From: Bacteroidales bacterium
GTDB lineage: Bacteria > Bacteroidota > Bacteroidia > Bacteroidales > UBA7960
Direction: 5' to 3'
DNA length: 6,569 bases
NCBI GenBank assembly: GCA_003451785.1
Contig: DMJL01000130.1
Location: 1 to 6,569 of the forward strand
Positions within the stretch are counted from its first letter, which is position 1. Every line of letters begins with the position of its first letter. A program made the position numbers and the translations under genes. The notes under the pieces are model-generated. The model was not told the DNA's origin. It saw only the letters and a list, made by a program, of their open reading frames with translations, and did not search any database. This document shows, piece by piece, positions 1 through 5,772 of this stretch.

Positions 1-30
1 AAAACCCCGAGCTGAATAGCTTGGGGTTTT
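1..30. terminator. Bidirectional intrinsic terminator hairpin
   Basis: Positions 1-13 pair with 18-30: AAAACCCC, G, AGCT against AGCT, T, GGGGTTTT, with a GAAT loop at 14-17. This makes a 13-bp stem with one G-T wobble. A-runs and T-runs flank the GC core, so it can work in both directions. On the plus strand it would end a gene lying left of the window. On the minus strand it would end the phosphoesterase transcript, whose stop codon lies about 140 bp away. Nothing else recognisable lies between 31 and 168. Confidence 0.8.
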
Positions 31-168
31 GCGTTTTTATGTGTGTATGTTTTGCAGAATTTTGGGTATAGCAGCCCAATGGGTAAAAAATGTCTGAAGA
101 ATAGTGTAGAATGTTTATTCCTGCATTGCCCGTAACTTTTTTTTGCAGTTACAATTGGCTTAAAACCT

Positions 169-1269
169 TTAAGGTTGAAGTGTAACCTTCAAACTCTGGT
201 TCGAACCGGTTAATAGGTTGGTAACTGTTAAAGGTATTCCTGTTATTAGGCTTGCATTAGGTACTTGCAGGGTAATGGAGCTTCGTTCCTTTAATTCAAA
301 AATATTTCCATCATCATGTTTCAGGCTGAACGGAATATCGGTGGTATTGGTGAGGATTACAGTAGCTGGTCTCGATCTGTTGCCCCTATCCTGAATCTTT
401 ACTTGTACCGACGCATTGAAAATTTTTCTAAGCCATCCATTAGGTCCCGATAATTTTCCTGCAAAAAATGCCACTGTGCGTCTATCAAACATAGCTTGTT
501 TTACACCTTCCTGAGTTTTTTCTGTAACCAGCACAAGGGTCATGGGTCGGAGGTATCTACCTGTATTTCTCATATCTGGCGTTGTACCGTGCATATCCGT
601 GACCGCAAAAGATGCTAAATTCTTATCGCGTGCCCAATCTATTGCAACGGGATACCAATTGTCCCAATTATATACTTCGATGCCGTGAATGAGGTCGTTT
701 TCCAGCAATTCTTGGTGTTCTGGAAACCATTTGCAGGTGTCGGGTTGTTGGCGTTCCCAGCACGGATGATTCCAAATGATGAATGCACCCTGACGGCGCG
801 CTGCCTTAAGGGATTCCACTGCATCTGGTACCTCAAGCGCATCAATATCCGTTAGAAACAAAGCGTTGAAATGCCCTGGAGGCATAGGCCTGGTAATCTC
901 GGCTGAATTTATAAGCATAATATTCCTTCTTTCGGCTTCGGGGCGGGCAATTTCTATCACCTGATTGAGGCTTCCTTTTACAAAATCCCGTTTGGGGCGA
1001 AACTCAACATGGTCGGAAATTGCAATCACATCCAATCCATCGCGCCAAGCCTCCCAAACCCTTGTGGTAGGCCAAACCTGACCATCGGAAAATACCGTGT
1101 GCATGTGAAAATCGCCCAACATTATTTCAAAGCCTTCGATTTTTGGCATCCGAATTTCGCGTCGTTCTACTTCGGGAAATACATCAGGCTCATCAACAAT
1201 AAAAGGGTTCTGGGCAATTGCAAGTGTACTGTAAATTAAGAGATTAATTAGCAAAAAAGTCTTTTTCAT
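169..1269 (-). CDS. Exported PHP-domain metal-dependent phosphoesterase
   Basis: This 366-residue protein belongs to the PHP superfamily of metal-dependent phosphoesterases. An N-terminal signal peptide is visible: KK, a hydrophobic stretch, then AIA before Q20, so cleavage is expected after A19 with export to the periplasm or beyond. The PHP metal ligands are present in order: DFHMHTVFSDG at 53-63, SDH at 85-87, E124, H133, NHP at 167-169 and DMH at 225-227. The last 80 residues (about 285-366) are beta-rich and outside the PHP core, probably a small beta-sandwich. The overall plan recalls the Sb-PDE phosphodiesterase group in the PHP family, which acts on small phosphodiesters. That name is from memory, and the substrate here is unknown. 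It is not a PolX or histidinol-phosphatase type, because those are cytoplasmic. The ATG at 1269 is well placed: the signal peptide starts there and a -7 element lies about 35 bp upstream. The gene stands alone, with about 160 bp separating it from the CvpA-family gene. Confidence 0.88.
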   Translation of the reverse strand: MKKTFLLINLLIYSTLAIAQNPFIVDEPDVFPEVERREIRMPKIEGFEIMLGDFHMHTVFSDGQVWPTTRVWEAWRDGLDVIAISDHVEFRPKRDFVKGSLNQVIEIARPEAERRNIMLINSAEITRPMPPGHFNALFLTDIDALEVPDAVESLKAARRQGAFIIWNHPCWERQQPDTCKWFPEHQELLENDLIHGIEVYNWDNWYPVAIDWARDKNLASFAVTDMHGTTPDMRNTGRYLRPMTLVLVTEKTQEGVKQAMFDRRTVAFFAGKLSGPNGWLRKIFNASVQVKIQDRGNRSRPATVILTNTTDIPFSLKHDDGNIFELKERSSITLQVPNASLITGIPLTVTNLLTGSNQSLKVTLQP

Positions 1270-1303
1270 GATAAAAATTTATTACCATTGGTTAATGAAA
1301 AAT

Positions 1304-1311
1304 CAAAAGTA
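1304..1311 (-). promoter_or_regulatory. Bacteroidota -7 element for the phosphoesterase gene
   Basis: Read on the minus strand, this is TACTTTTG, a full match to the Bacteroidota -7 consensus TAnnTTTG. It lies 34 bp upstream of the ATG at 1269, which would give a leader of roughly 25-30 nt. I see no clear TTTG -33 element at the usual distance, so this is a half-supported promoter. Confidence 0.45.
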
Positions 1312-1336
1312 ATCAAGATAGTATTTCACTGACCAC

Positions 1337-1399
1337 TTTTTGCAAAAACTTCAGGCAAACTTAATCCTAACTTAAGATTAGCAAGGCTCTTGCAAAAGC
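1337..1399. repeat. Pair of TTGCAA-centred palindromes, 50 bp apart
   Basis: TTTTTGCAAAAA at 1337-1348 is a perfect 12-bp palindrome. GCTCTTGCAAAAGC at 1386-1399 is an imperfect 14-bp palindrome with the same TTGCAA core. Their centres are exactly 50 bp apart. They lie in the gap between the CvpA-family gene and the phosphoesterase gene, upstream of the latter's -7 element. A paired operator is possible, but AT-rich DNA makes such sites fairly common. No regulator is encoded nearby. Confidence 0.3.
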
Positions 1400-1428
1400 A
1401 GTAGAATGGGTATTCGATTTGCCTCCAC

Positions 1429-1920
1429 TTATTCCACAGGCATGATATCCCATTCCGGAATCACAAACCAAATGAGGCTTTCAATAAATGTGAGAAAAAG
1501 GCTGCCTTCCCTAGCTTGGTCGGTCAAAATTGTGATGGTCGGGTTAAGACTGTTTACAAAGATCATTAAAACACTTAGTATCAATCCCATTTTGGCTGCT
1601 CCAGCTACTACACCTGCAATGCGGTTGACTAAGTTGAGATGTACAGCCTTCAATGCGTGACCAATAATCTTTGCAACAAATATTATGATTACCATAACTA
1701 TTACGAAGATGGTCAAAAATGCTATGATTCGCAACAAAACCAAATTCCAGTTTACCAATCCACTCAAGATTCTAGCAAGTACATCTGTGCCGATAGCTGC
1801 AAGAAAAATACCAAACACCAGCCCAATCAAAATTGCAACTTCAACAAGAAAACCTCTTTTGAAGCCTTTATAAGCTCCAAAAATGACGCATAGTAGAATA
1901 AAAATATCAATTAGATTCAT
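1429..1920 (-). CDS. cvpA: CvpA family inner-membrane protein
   Basis: This 163-residue membrane protein fits the CvpA family in length and pattern. Four hydrophobic segments are visible at about 3-18, 25-44, 60-84 and 101-122. Two glycine motifs mark the family: FGAYKGFKRG at 14-23 and the NRIAGVVAGAAKMG stretch at 98-112, including N99, R100, G103 and G107. The polar C-terminus is short. In Enterobacteria, CvpA is linked to colicin V production and to envelope or bile-salt tolerance; its molecular activity is not settled. The start ATG at 1920 overlaps the TGA of the upstream EVE gene as ATGA, so the two are probably translationally coupled. It is the last gene of the amn-holA-EVE-cvpA series. 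I see no convincing terminator after its stop. Confidence 0.85.
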   Translation of the reverse strand: MNLIDIFILLCVIFGAYKGFKRGFLVEVAILIGLVFGIFLAAIGTDVLARILSGLVNWNLVLLRIIAFLTIFVIVMVIIIFVAKIIGHALKAVHLNLVNRIAGVVAGAAKMGLILSVLMIFVNSLNPTITILTDQAREGSLFLTFIESLIWFVIPEWDIMPVE

Positions 1921-2333
1921 GGTTTTTGTTTTTTGCTAAGTTCAACAATTGTATAAAATTCCAGCGATGAAATTGGCATTACAGAGAGCCGTGTATGTCT
2001 AATCAGAAGCATTTCAGAAAGAACTGGTACGCTTTTTATGGACTTTAAAGTTACAGGATTTTCTAATAATTGATCTGGAACTATTTCCACCACAACCCAA
2101 TTATTTGCTTCTTGACCTTTTTCTGGATATGAACCTTTGACTATACTACAAATACCTACTACCTGCTTTTCTTTGCCACTGTGATAGAAGAGTGCTTTGT
2201 CGCCCTCTTTCATTTGTCGCAAAAAGTTGCGTGCCTGATAATTGCGCACTCCATCCCAAACGGTATGACCGTCATTTGCCAATGTTGCCCAAGAGAAAGT
2301 TTCAGGTTCTGTTTTAAGAAGCCAATAGTTCAT
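1917..2333 (-). CDS. EVE domain-containing protein
   Basis: This 138-residue protein is almost entirely one EVE domain (formerly DUF55, of the PUA/YTH-like fold), the usual length for stand-alone members such as the thymocyte nuclear protein 1 family. Diagnostic stretches are YWLLKTEP at 3-10, WDGVRNYQARN at 26-36, KEGDKALFYHSGK at 42-54, and the basic LIRHTRLSVMP at 110-120. No catalytic site is expected. Related domains bind modified bases in DNA or RNA, and fused EVE domains occur in modification-dependent restriction enzymes. Here the domain is alone in a housekeeping neighbourhood, so its ligand cannot be told from the sequence. Its TGA overlaps the CvpA start. Upstream, about 100 bp separates it from holA, enough for its own promoter, but I found no clear TAnnTTTG there. 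Confidence 0.9.
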   Translation of the reverse strand: MNYWLLKTEPETFSWATLANDGHTVWDGVRNYQARNFLRQMKEGDKALFYHSGKEKQVVGICSIVKGSYPEKGQEANNWVVVEIVPDQLLENPVTLKSIKSVPVLSEMLLIRHTRLSVMPISSLEFYTIVELSKKQKP

Positions 2334-2435
2334 GTTTGCTCAAAATATTTTCGTAAATAATTTCCTTCTAAATAGCTATAATTCAATTAATACATTGCAG
2401 GGCAATCCTAAATATTCAAAAAAATCAGATACAAG

Positions 2436-3545
2436 TTACCGCATCACTTTAAACAATAATTCTTTCAATAGCTCGCCCTGATTCGTATCCCTTTGACCTA
2501 CACCCTTCGATTGTAGATCGCAATTGCGTAGGTGGGCAAATATTTTTTCCAAATGTTCTTGTGGATAGTTTTTGGCAGCAGTTTGATAATCTTTTACGAA
2601 AAATGGATTAACTCCTAATGCAGATGCTAATGATGAAGGACTTTTGTCGGGTGTGCAATGATATAGCATTATCTTTTTGAAAAACAAATATAAAACCGGA
2701 AGCGTCATAAACAAAGGATTTGCCTTGGGGTTGTCCCCAAAATATTTGGCAATTCGAAATGCCTTTTCTCTGTTTTTGCTTCCTATGGCGGTTTGCAATT
2801 CAAAAATATTAAAATCTTTGCTTATGCCAATGTTTTCTTCAATCACTACCGGAGTTATTTCTTTGTCCTTTGGAAGCACGATGAAGAGTTTCTGTAGCTC
2901 GTTTATTACCTTGGATAAATCGTTTCCCAGATGGTCGGCTACCAATTGTGCTGCTTTGGGATGGATTTGGTAACCTTTCTTTTTTACATAATCATCTATC
3001 CACGATGGGAGCTTGCTCTCGTTTATCCGTTTGCTTTCTACAATTACCCCGCATTTGTCCACTGCTTGGTACAATCTGGATTTGGGTGTTATGGTTTTGT
3101 ACTTATGGCAAATGACCAGAATGGTAGTTTTTAATGGATTTTCAAGATATTTTATAAGAAGATCAAAATCGTCGGGTGCCTTGGGCTTACTCTTTTTAGC
3201 CCCCTTCGCTGGTAATACATTTGCTTTAGGTTCTACCGACTCATCCTTTGCTTTTTCTTTTGGATTAATTTGCTTCAGACTCTGAGCTTCGCGCACAATT
3301 ACCAGATGGTAGTCGGCCATCATAGGAAATCGTTTTGCAGCGTTAAGCACATTAGAAATATCGGTATCCTTTCCGTAGAGGATACTTAGGTTGAATTCTT
3401 TTTCATCTTCGTTGAGCGCATATTTCTCTATGGTGTCGCTTAGCACATCAATAAAAAAAGGCTCTTCCCCCATTAGGAAATAGACTGGTTTGAAAACTAT
3501 TGCTCGAATATCTTTGTAAACCTGTTCGAATGTTTGGATTGCCAT
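2436..3545 (-). CDS. holA: DNA polymerase III subunit delta
   Basis: This is the delta subunit of the clamp loader, which opens the beta sliding clamp during loading onto DNA. The 369-residue protein shows the expected layout. YFLMGEEPFFID at 22-33 matches the family's N-terminal motif, in a non-functional ATPase-like fold. A helical middle domain follows at about 180-240 (SWIDDYVKKKGYQIHPKAAQ, then the LGNDLSKVINELQKL stretch). A helical C-terminal collar domain includes FNIFELQTAIGSKN at 246-258 and the closing QGELLKELLFKVMR. Residues about 95-126 are a low-complexity stretch rich in K, A, P and E inside the first domain, making the protein somewhat longer than the roughly 340 residues I expect. 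It follows amn by 29 bp and probably shares its transcript. The ATG at 3545 gives the normal family N-terminus. Confidence 0.93.
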   Translation of the reverse strand: MAIQTFEQVYKDIRAIVFKPVYFLMGEEPFFIDVLSDTIEKYALNEDEKEFNLSILYGKDTDISNVLNAAKRFPMMADYHLVIVREAQSLKQINPKEKAKDESVEPKANVLPAKGAKKSKPKAPDDFDLLIKYLENPLKTTILVICHKYKTITPKSRLYQAVDKCGVIVESKRINESKLPSWIDDYVKKKGYQIHPKAAQLVADHLGNDLSKVINELQKLFIVLPKDKEITPVVIEENIGISKDFNIFELQTAIGSKNREKAFRIAKYFGDNPKANPLFMTLPVLYLFFKKIMLYHCTPDKSPSSLASALGVNPFFVKDYQTAAKNYPQEHLEKIFAHLRNCDLQSKGVGQRDTNQGELLKELLFKVMR

Positions 3546-3574
3546 AAAATGGATAGGTGCGTTTGCCTAATGGG

Positions 3575-4360
3575 TTATAAATCTTCGTAATGAAATTTCA
3601 GATGCTTCACAGTAAGTCCGTGGTTTATCAATTCCTTGAGCGAGCCGATGCCAATTTCCAGATGCATATTTACAAAGTTTTGCGACACTAACTTATCACT
3701 TTCTTCTGTTTTGACACCTGTAGAAATCATTGGTTGGTCTGAGACAAGTAGAAGTGCGCCAGCAGGTATTCCGTTGTAAAAACCAACAGAAAAAATTGTT
3801 GCTGTTTCCATATCTATACCCATAACCCTTATCTTCTTCAAATATTCTTTAAAGTCGTTGTCGTGCTCCCAAACCCTGCGATTGGTGGTGTATATGGTTC
3901 CTGTCCAATAATCGAGGTTGTGGTTTCGAATATTTGTAGATACTGCTTTTTGCAAGTTGAATGCAGGAAGGGCAGGCACCTCGGGCGGAAAGTAATCGTT
4001 AGAGGTTCCCTCACCTCTTATAGCTGCTATGGGCAGAATAAGGTCGCCGAGACGGTTTATTTTTTTTAGCCCTCCGCACTTTCCCAAAAACAATACGGCC
4101 TTCGGTTTTACGCAACTAAGCAAATCCATAATAGTGGCGGCATTGGCACTTCCCATACCAAAATTGATAATGCTGATGTTCTCGTGGGTAGAGGTTGGCA
4201 TTACCCTATCAGAACCTTGCACTATGCTGCCAAACTTTTGAGCAAACAAGTTTACATATTGGTTGAAGTTGGTGAGCAGTATATATTTGCCCATCTCCTC
4301 GGCTCGCACACCTGTGTAGCGGTAAAGCCAATTTTCCACTATTTCTTCCCTTGTTTTCAT
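3575..4360 (-). CDS. amn: AMP nucleosidase, short Bacteroidota type
   Basis: The predicted enzyme hydrolyses AMP to adenine and ribose 5-phosphate, feeding purine salvage in the cytoplasm. The 261-residue protein carries the nucleoside phosphorylase-I fold: FGMGSANAATIMDLL at 67-81, LGKCGGL at 92-98, RGEGTSNDYFPP at 115-126, GIDMETATIF at 181-190 (the PNP/UDP-like MET loop) and LLLVSDQP at 203-210. The E. coli Amn (about 484 residues) has an extra N-terminal regulatory domain that is absent here, as in Bacteroidota homologues. The frame stays open upstream to an ATG at 4435. I prefer the ATG at 4360 because it begins MKTREEIVENWLYRYTG, the expected family N-terminus, and because 4435 lies within a putative -7 element at 4433-4440. 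It heads the run amn-holA-EVE-cvpA. A different nucleosidase specificity (for example purine nucleoside phosphorylase) is less likely. Confidence 0.88.
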   Translation of the reverse strand: MKTREEIVENWLYRYTGVRAEEMGKYILLTNFNQYVNLFAQKFGSIVQGSDRVMPTSTHENISIINFGMGSANAATIMDLLSCVKPKAVLFLGKCGGLKKINRLGDLILPIAAIRGEGTSNDYFPPEVPALPAFNLQKAVSTNIRNHNLDYWTGTIYTTNRRVWEHDNDFKEYLKKIRVMGIDMETATIFSVGFYNGIPAGALLLVSDQPMISTGVKTEESDKLVSQNFVNMHLEIGIGSLKELINHGLTVKHLKFHYEDL

Positions 4361-4416
4361 GGTGGGCGAAATTAAATTTTGAAAGTTTTGAATTCTTTTA
4401 CAGGTTACGAATTTAC

Positions 4417-4424
4417 TAATTTTG
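4417..4424 (+). promoter_or_regulatory. -7 element for the HsdR-N-like gene
   Basis: TAATTTTG matches TAnnTTTG. Transcription would begin near 4430, leaving a leader of about 15 nt before the ATG at 4446. The earlier possible starts (TTG at 4422, ATG at 4425) fall in or directly beside this element, which supports the 4446 start. No good -33 TTTG is seen at the usual spacing; the nearest TTTG ends at 4390, 26 bp upstream. Confidence 0.45.
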
Positions 4425-4432
4425 ATGAAGCG

Positions 4433-4440
4433 CAAATGTA
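4433..4440 (-). promoter_or_regulatory. -7 element for the amn-holA operon
   Basis: On the minus strand this is TACATTTG, a full match to TAnnTTTG. Transcription would start near 4427 and give a leader of about 65 nt before the amn ATG at 4360. The element faces the plus-strand -7 element at 4417-4424, only 8 bp away, so both promoters could hardly be occupied together. No clear -33 TTTG is seen. Confidence 0.45.
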
Positions 4441-4445
4441 TAATT

Positions 4446-4895
4446 ATGGAAAGTCTAAATCTGCCGCCATATCCGGTTCAAACGAGGGTAGTTGATGGTA
4501 AGAAATGTATTTACGATGTGTTTAGAAAAAAGTATGTGGCACTCACCCCCGAAGAATGGGTAAGGCAGCATTTTCTGCATTGGATGGTTCAATACAAAGG
4601 TTATCCTGCAGGATTGATTGCGGTAGAAGCACCACTTAAGTACAATAAGCTACAAAAAAGAGCAGATGCAATTGTTTATACAAAAACGGGTATTCCAATT
4701 ATGATGATTGAGTGCAAAGCCTCATCAGTAGAAATCACCCAAGCCGCAGTTGACCAAGTGGCAGTCTATAACGCTGCTTTTGGTGTAAATTACTTAGTAA
4801 TTACCAACGGAATACAGCACTTTTGTTTTTTCAGGCCGAATAAAAATCATTCTTGGCAAGTTTTGCGCGAACAGCCTGATTACGAAACAATTTAG
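4446..4895 (+). CDS. Stand-alone HsdR N-terminal-type PD-(D/E)xK protein
   Basis: This 149-residue protein matches the N-terminal nuclease domain of type I restriction R subunits (HsdR_N_2-like) but has no helicase part. Visible landmarks are LNLPPYP at 4-10, IYDVFRKKYVALTPEEWVRQHF at 22-43, and the nuclease core: E61, KRADAIVY at 71-78 with D74, IECKAS at 88-93 with E89 and K91, and Q100/D103/Q104 in the following helix. The PD-(D/E)xK catalytic set D74, E89, K91 therefore looks intact. No hsdM, hsdS or helicase gene is nearby, so this is not a restriction system. Small proteins of this kind are, from memory, common near holA in Bacteroidota; their function is not known to me. DNA repair or replication-linked cleavage is a guess. 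The ATG at 4446 is chosen over TTG 4422 and ATG 4425 because the conserved part starts with MESLNLPPYP and the -7 element overlaps or abuts the earlier sites. Confidence 0.87.
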   Translation: MESLNLPPYPVQTRVVDGKKCIYDVFRKKYVALTPEEWVRQHFLHWMVQYKGYPAGLIAVEAPLKYNKLQKRADAIVYTKTGIPIMMIECKASSVEITQAAVDQVAVYNAAFGVNYLVITNGIQHFCFFRPNKNHSWQVLREQPDYETI

Positions 4896-5361
4896 TTCTG
4901 ATATTTTCCTTTTGGATGGTTGCTTGCCGAATTATTGAGTACGACAAGAAAATGATACTTGGGTATATCTTAAGCATCTCATTGGGTTTTAAACTGACTA
5001 CCGCTGTGTGATTATGCTGCATATTACAAAAACATTGGTACTTACTTAAACTTTTCGCTCAGTAACATGCTATCTCACTTAGTAGATCTAAAAATTGCAT
5101 TCGGTAGGGAGTTTTTCATAGTTTATTTGTTTTTCATGACTTTTGGTGAATCCACTTAGGTCGTTGATAGACGAACAGTTATGAAAATAGTTTAACGGGA
5201 AAAAACGCTAATAATCGTAAAAACAAATTCATTTATTTAAGGTTTTATGCATTTATATCAAAATAAAATTCCTAAATTTGTTATCAGATATTGGTGCGAG
5301 CGAGAAGTTAAAAGTCCAATTTTTACCATTTGTATTTTAGGTTCATTTAGGCTTTTAAAGA
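4896..5361. other. AT-rich intergenic stretch without a supported gene
   Basis: I see no credible coding sequence here. The 63-codon minus-strand frame at 4831-5022 overlaps the end of the HsdR-N-like gene and resembles nothing known to me. Another minus-strand frame near 5095-5210 is open for about 40 codons but lacks a start. A 9-bp direct repeat GTTTTTCAT occurs at 5111-5119 and 5129-5137. No terminator hairpin for the HsdR-N-like gene was found. The only possible signal is TAAATTTG at 5273-5280, listed separately. Confidence 0.5.
5273..5280 (+). promoter_or_regulatory. Possible distal -7 element
   Basis: TAAATTTG matches TAnnTTTG on the plus strand. No protein gene follows within 490 bp, so if it is real it would most likely drive a longer precursor of the structured RNA that begins about 110 nt downstream. 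No -33 TTTG is seen at the right distance, and chance matches are common in DNA this rich in A and T. Confidence 0.25.
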
Positions 5362-5390
5362 TTTGATTGGTCGGTTCGATATATTCTTTG
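5362..5390 (+). promoter_or_regulatory. Possible promoter of the structured RNA
   Basis: TTTG at 5362-5365 could serve as the -33 element. It is followed after 16 bp by TA at 5382-5383 and TTTG at 5387-5390. The last two form an imperfect -7 element with three instead of two bases between TA and TTTG. Initiation would fall near 5396, shortly before the closing stem of the RNA. Confidence 0.35.
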
Positions 5391-5395
5391 GTTTT

Positions 5396-5591
5396 TAGAA
5401 GATAAACTGCGCATAAAAAGGCTGTTGATAGTATAGAATCATAAGTTGAACTTCATTTTCGGGAGCGATGAGATTTACCATACATCAGCTAAGCCCCTTA
5501 CTGATGCATCGTCCCCCTGATTGGCGATAGTAGCTTATGATCAGAATCCTATAGAGAATGAATGCTATACCAATAGAAAATAGCTTTTTTT
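5396..5591 (+). ncRNA. Structured small RNA, 6S-like candidate
   Basis: Almost this whole stretch folds as one interrupted rod. The closing stem pairs 5415-5423 with 5582-5590 (one G-U). It continues as 5424-5427 with 5571-5574 and 5431-5436 with 5565-5570. A perfect 8-bp helix follows, 5438-5445 with 5534-5541. A large bubble comes next, 5446-5460 opposite 5517-5533. Beyond it, 5461-5470 pairs with 5507-5516 (one mismatch, one G-U), and after a 12-nt bulge 5483-5493 pairs with 5497-5506, with one bulged C and a CCC loop. A run of seven Ts ends the unit. A length near 195 nt, a closing stem, a central bubble and a long terminal arm are the known architecture of 6S RNA, which binds housekeeping RNA polymerase; a Bacteroidota version (6S-Flavo) has been described. 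Pairings are seen directly. The 6S assignment is inference, and I did not match it to the 6S-Flavo consensus. The plus strand is favoured by the T run. Confidence 0.55.
5564..5591 (+). terminator. Weak intrinsic terminator of the structured RNA
   Basis: GCTAT at 5564-5568 pairs with ATAGC at 5580-5584 around an 11-nt loop, followed at once by seven Ts (5585-5591). The stem is short and AT-rich. In the finished RNA the same bases can instead join the long-range closing stem with 5415-5436, so the hairpin may form only transiently. Confidence 0.45.
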
Positions 5592-5772
5592 CTCATTGTC
5601 GGTTTAGTTTTCTTGGCTGAATTGCAACAGTTCGTATATAGTCATTACACTTGTTCAATTTACCATAGAGAACGAACTTGACCACTACGAATAAATAAAT
5701 AAACCTTTTGCCATTTCTAATTCTCATTAAAATGAGAATCTAACAGTAATTATAATCCTTAAAGCATGAAGC
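5592..5772. other. Upstream region of the lipoprotein gene
   Basis: No gene is seen here. AGTTCGT at 5629-5635 is complementary to ACGAACT at 5672-5678 but with a 36-nt loop, so a structural role is doubtful. AATA/TAAA-type tandem repetition occurs around 5690-5703. The stronger palindrome at 5720-5739 is listed separately. No TAnnTTTG element could be placed, so the promoter of the downstream gene is unassigned. Confidence 0.4.
5720..5739. promoter_or_regulatory. Perfect-arm palindrome, candidate operator
   Basis: ATTCTCATT and AATGAGAAT form perfect 9-bp arms around a central AA. The site lies 34 bp upstream of the lipoprotein ATG, about where a dimeric repressor would block a promoter or where a leader hairpin could form. 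The size and AT-rich halves recall metal-responsive or redox-responsive operators such as Fur-type boxes, but the match is not specific. It has no T run, so a terminator is unlikely. Confidence 0.4.

Noticed and set aside
175..192. Short hairpin TTGAAG/CTTCAA near the phosphoesterase stop, considered as its terminator.
   Set aside because: The stem is 6 bp, AT-rich and partly within the coding end, and the T run on the minus strand is short and distant. The hairpin at 1-30 is far stronger.
2394..2406. Small inverted repeat ATTGC-AGG-GCAAT between holA and the EVE gene.
   Set aside because: Five-base arms with a 3-nt loop and no T run are not enough to call a terminator or operator.
3575..4435. 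A longer AMP nucleosidase with 25 extra N-terminal residues.
   Set aside because: The extra residues do not look like the family, the start lies in a putative -7 element, and it would overlap the divergent gene's leader.
4446..4895. Reading the HsdR-N-like gene as a broken type I restriction subunit.
   Set aside because: The protein ends cleanly, keeps its catalytic residues, and no helicase, hsdM or hsdS remnants follow in the next 870 bp. It looks like a complete small protein.
4831..5022. A 63-codon minus-strand open frame overlapping the end of the HsdR-N-like gene.
   Set aside because: It runs antisense into a well-supported gene, resembles no family I know, and has no promoter or ribosome signal.
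5090..5211. A minus-strand frame open for about 40 codons, considered as a transposase or gene remnant.
   Set aside because: It has no start codon, no inverted repeats around it, and no motif I recognise.
5468..5530. A 20-codon plus-strand frame starting ATG inside the structured RNA, with GGGAG just upstream.
   Set aside because: The GGGAG is only 2 nt from the ATG, too close for a ribosome site, and both lie within paired stems. The peptide has no recognisable character, so the base pairing explains the sequence better.
5512..5530. Sequence CCCCTGATTGGCGATA in the RNA recalls a stretch in the E. coli 6S RNA bubble.
   Set aside because: In E. coli, as I remember it, the similar stretch is on the 5' strand of the bubble, while here it is on the 3' strand. 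The likeness was not used as evidence.
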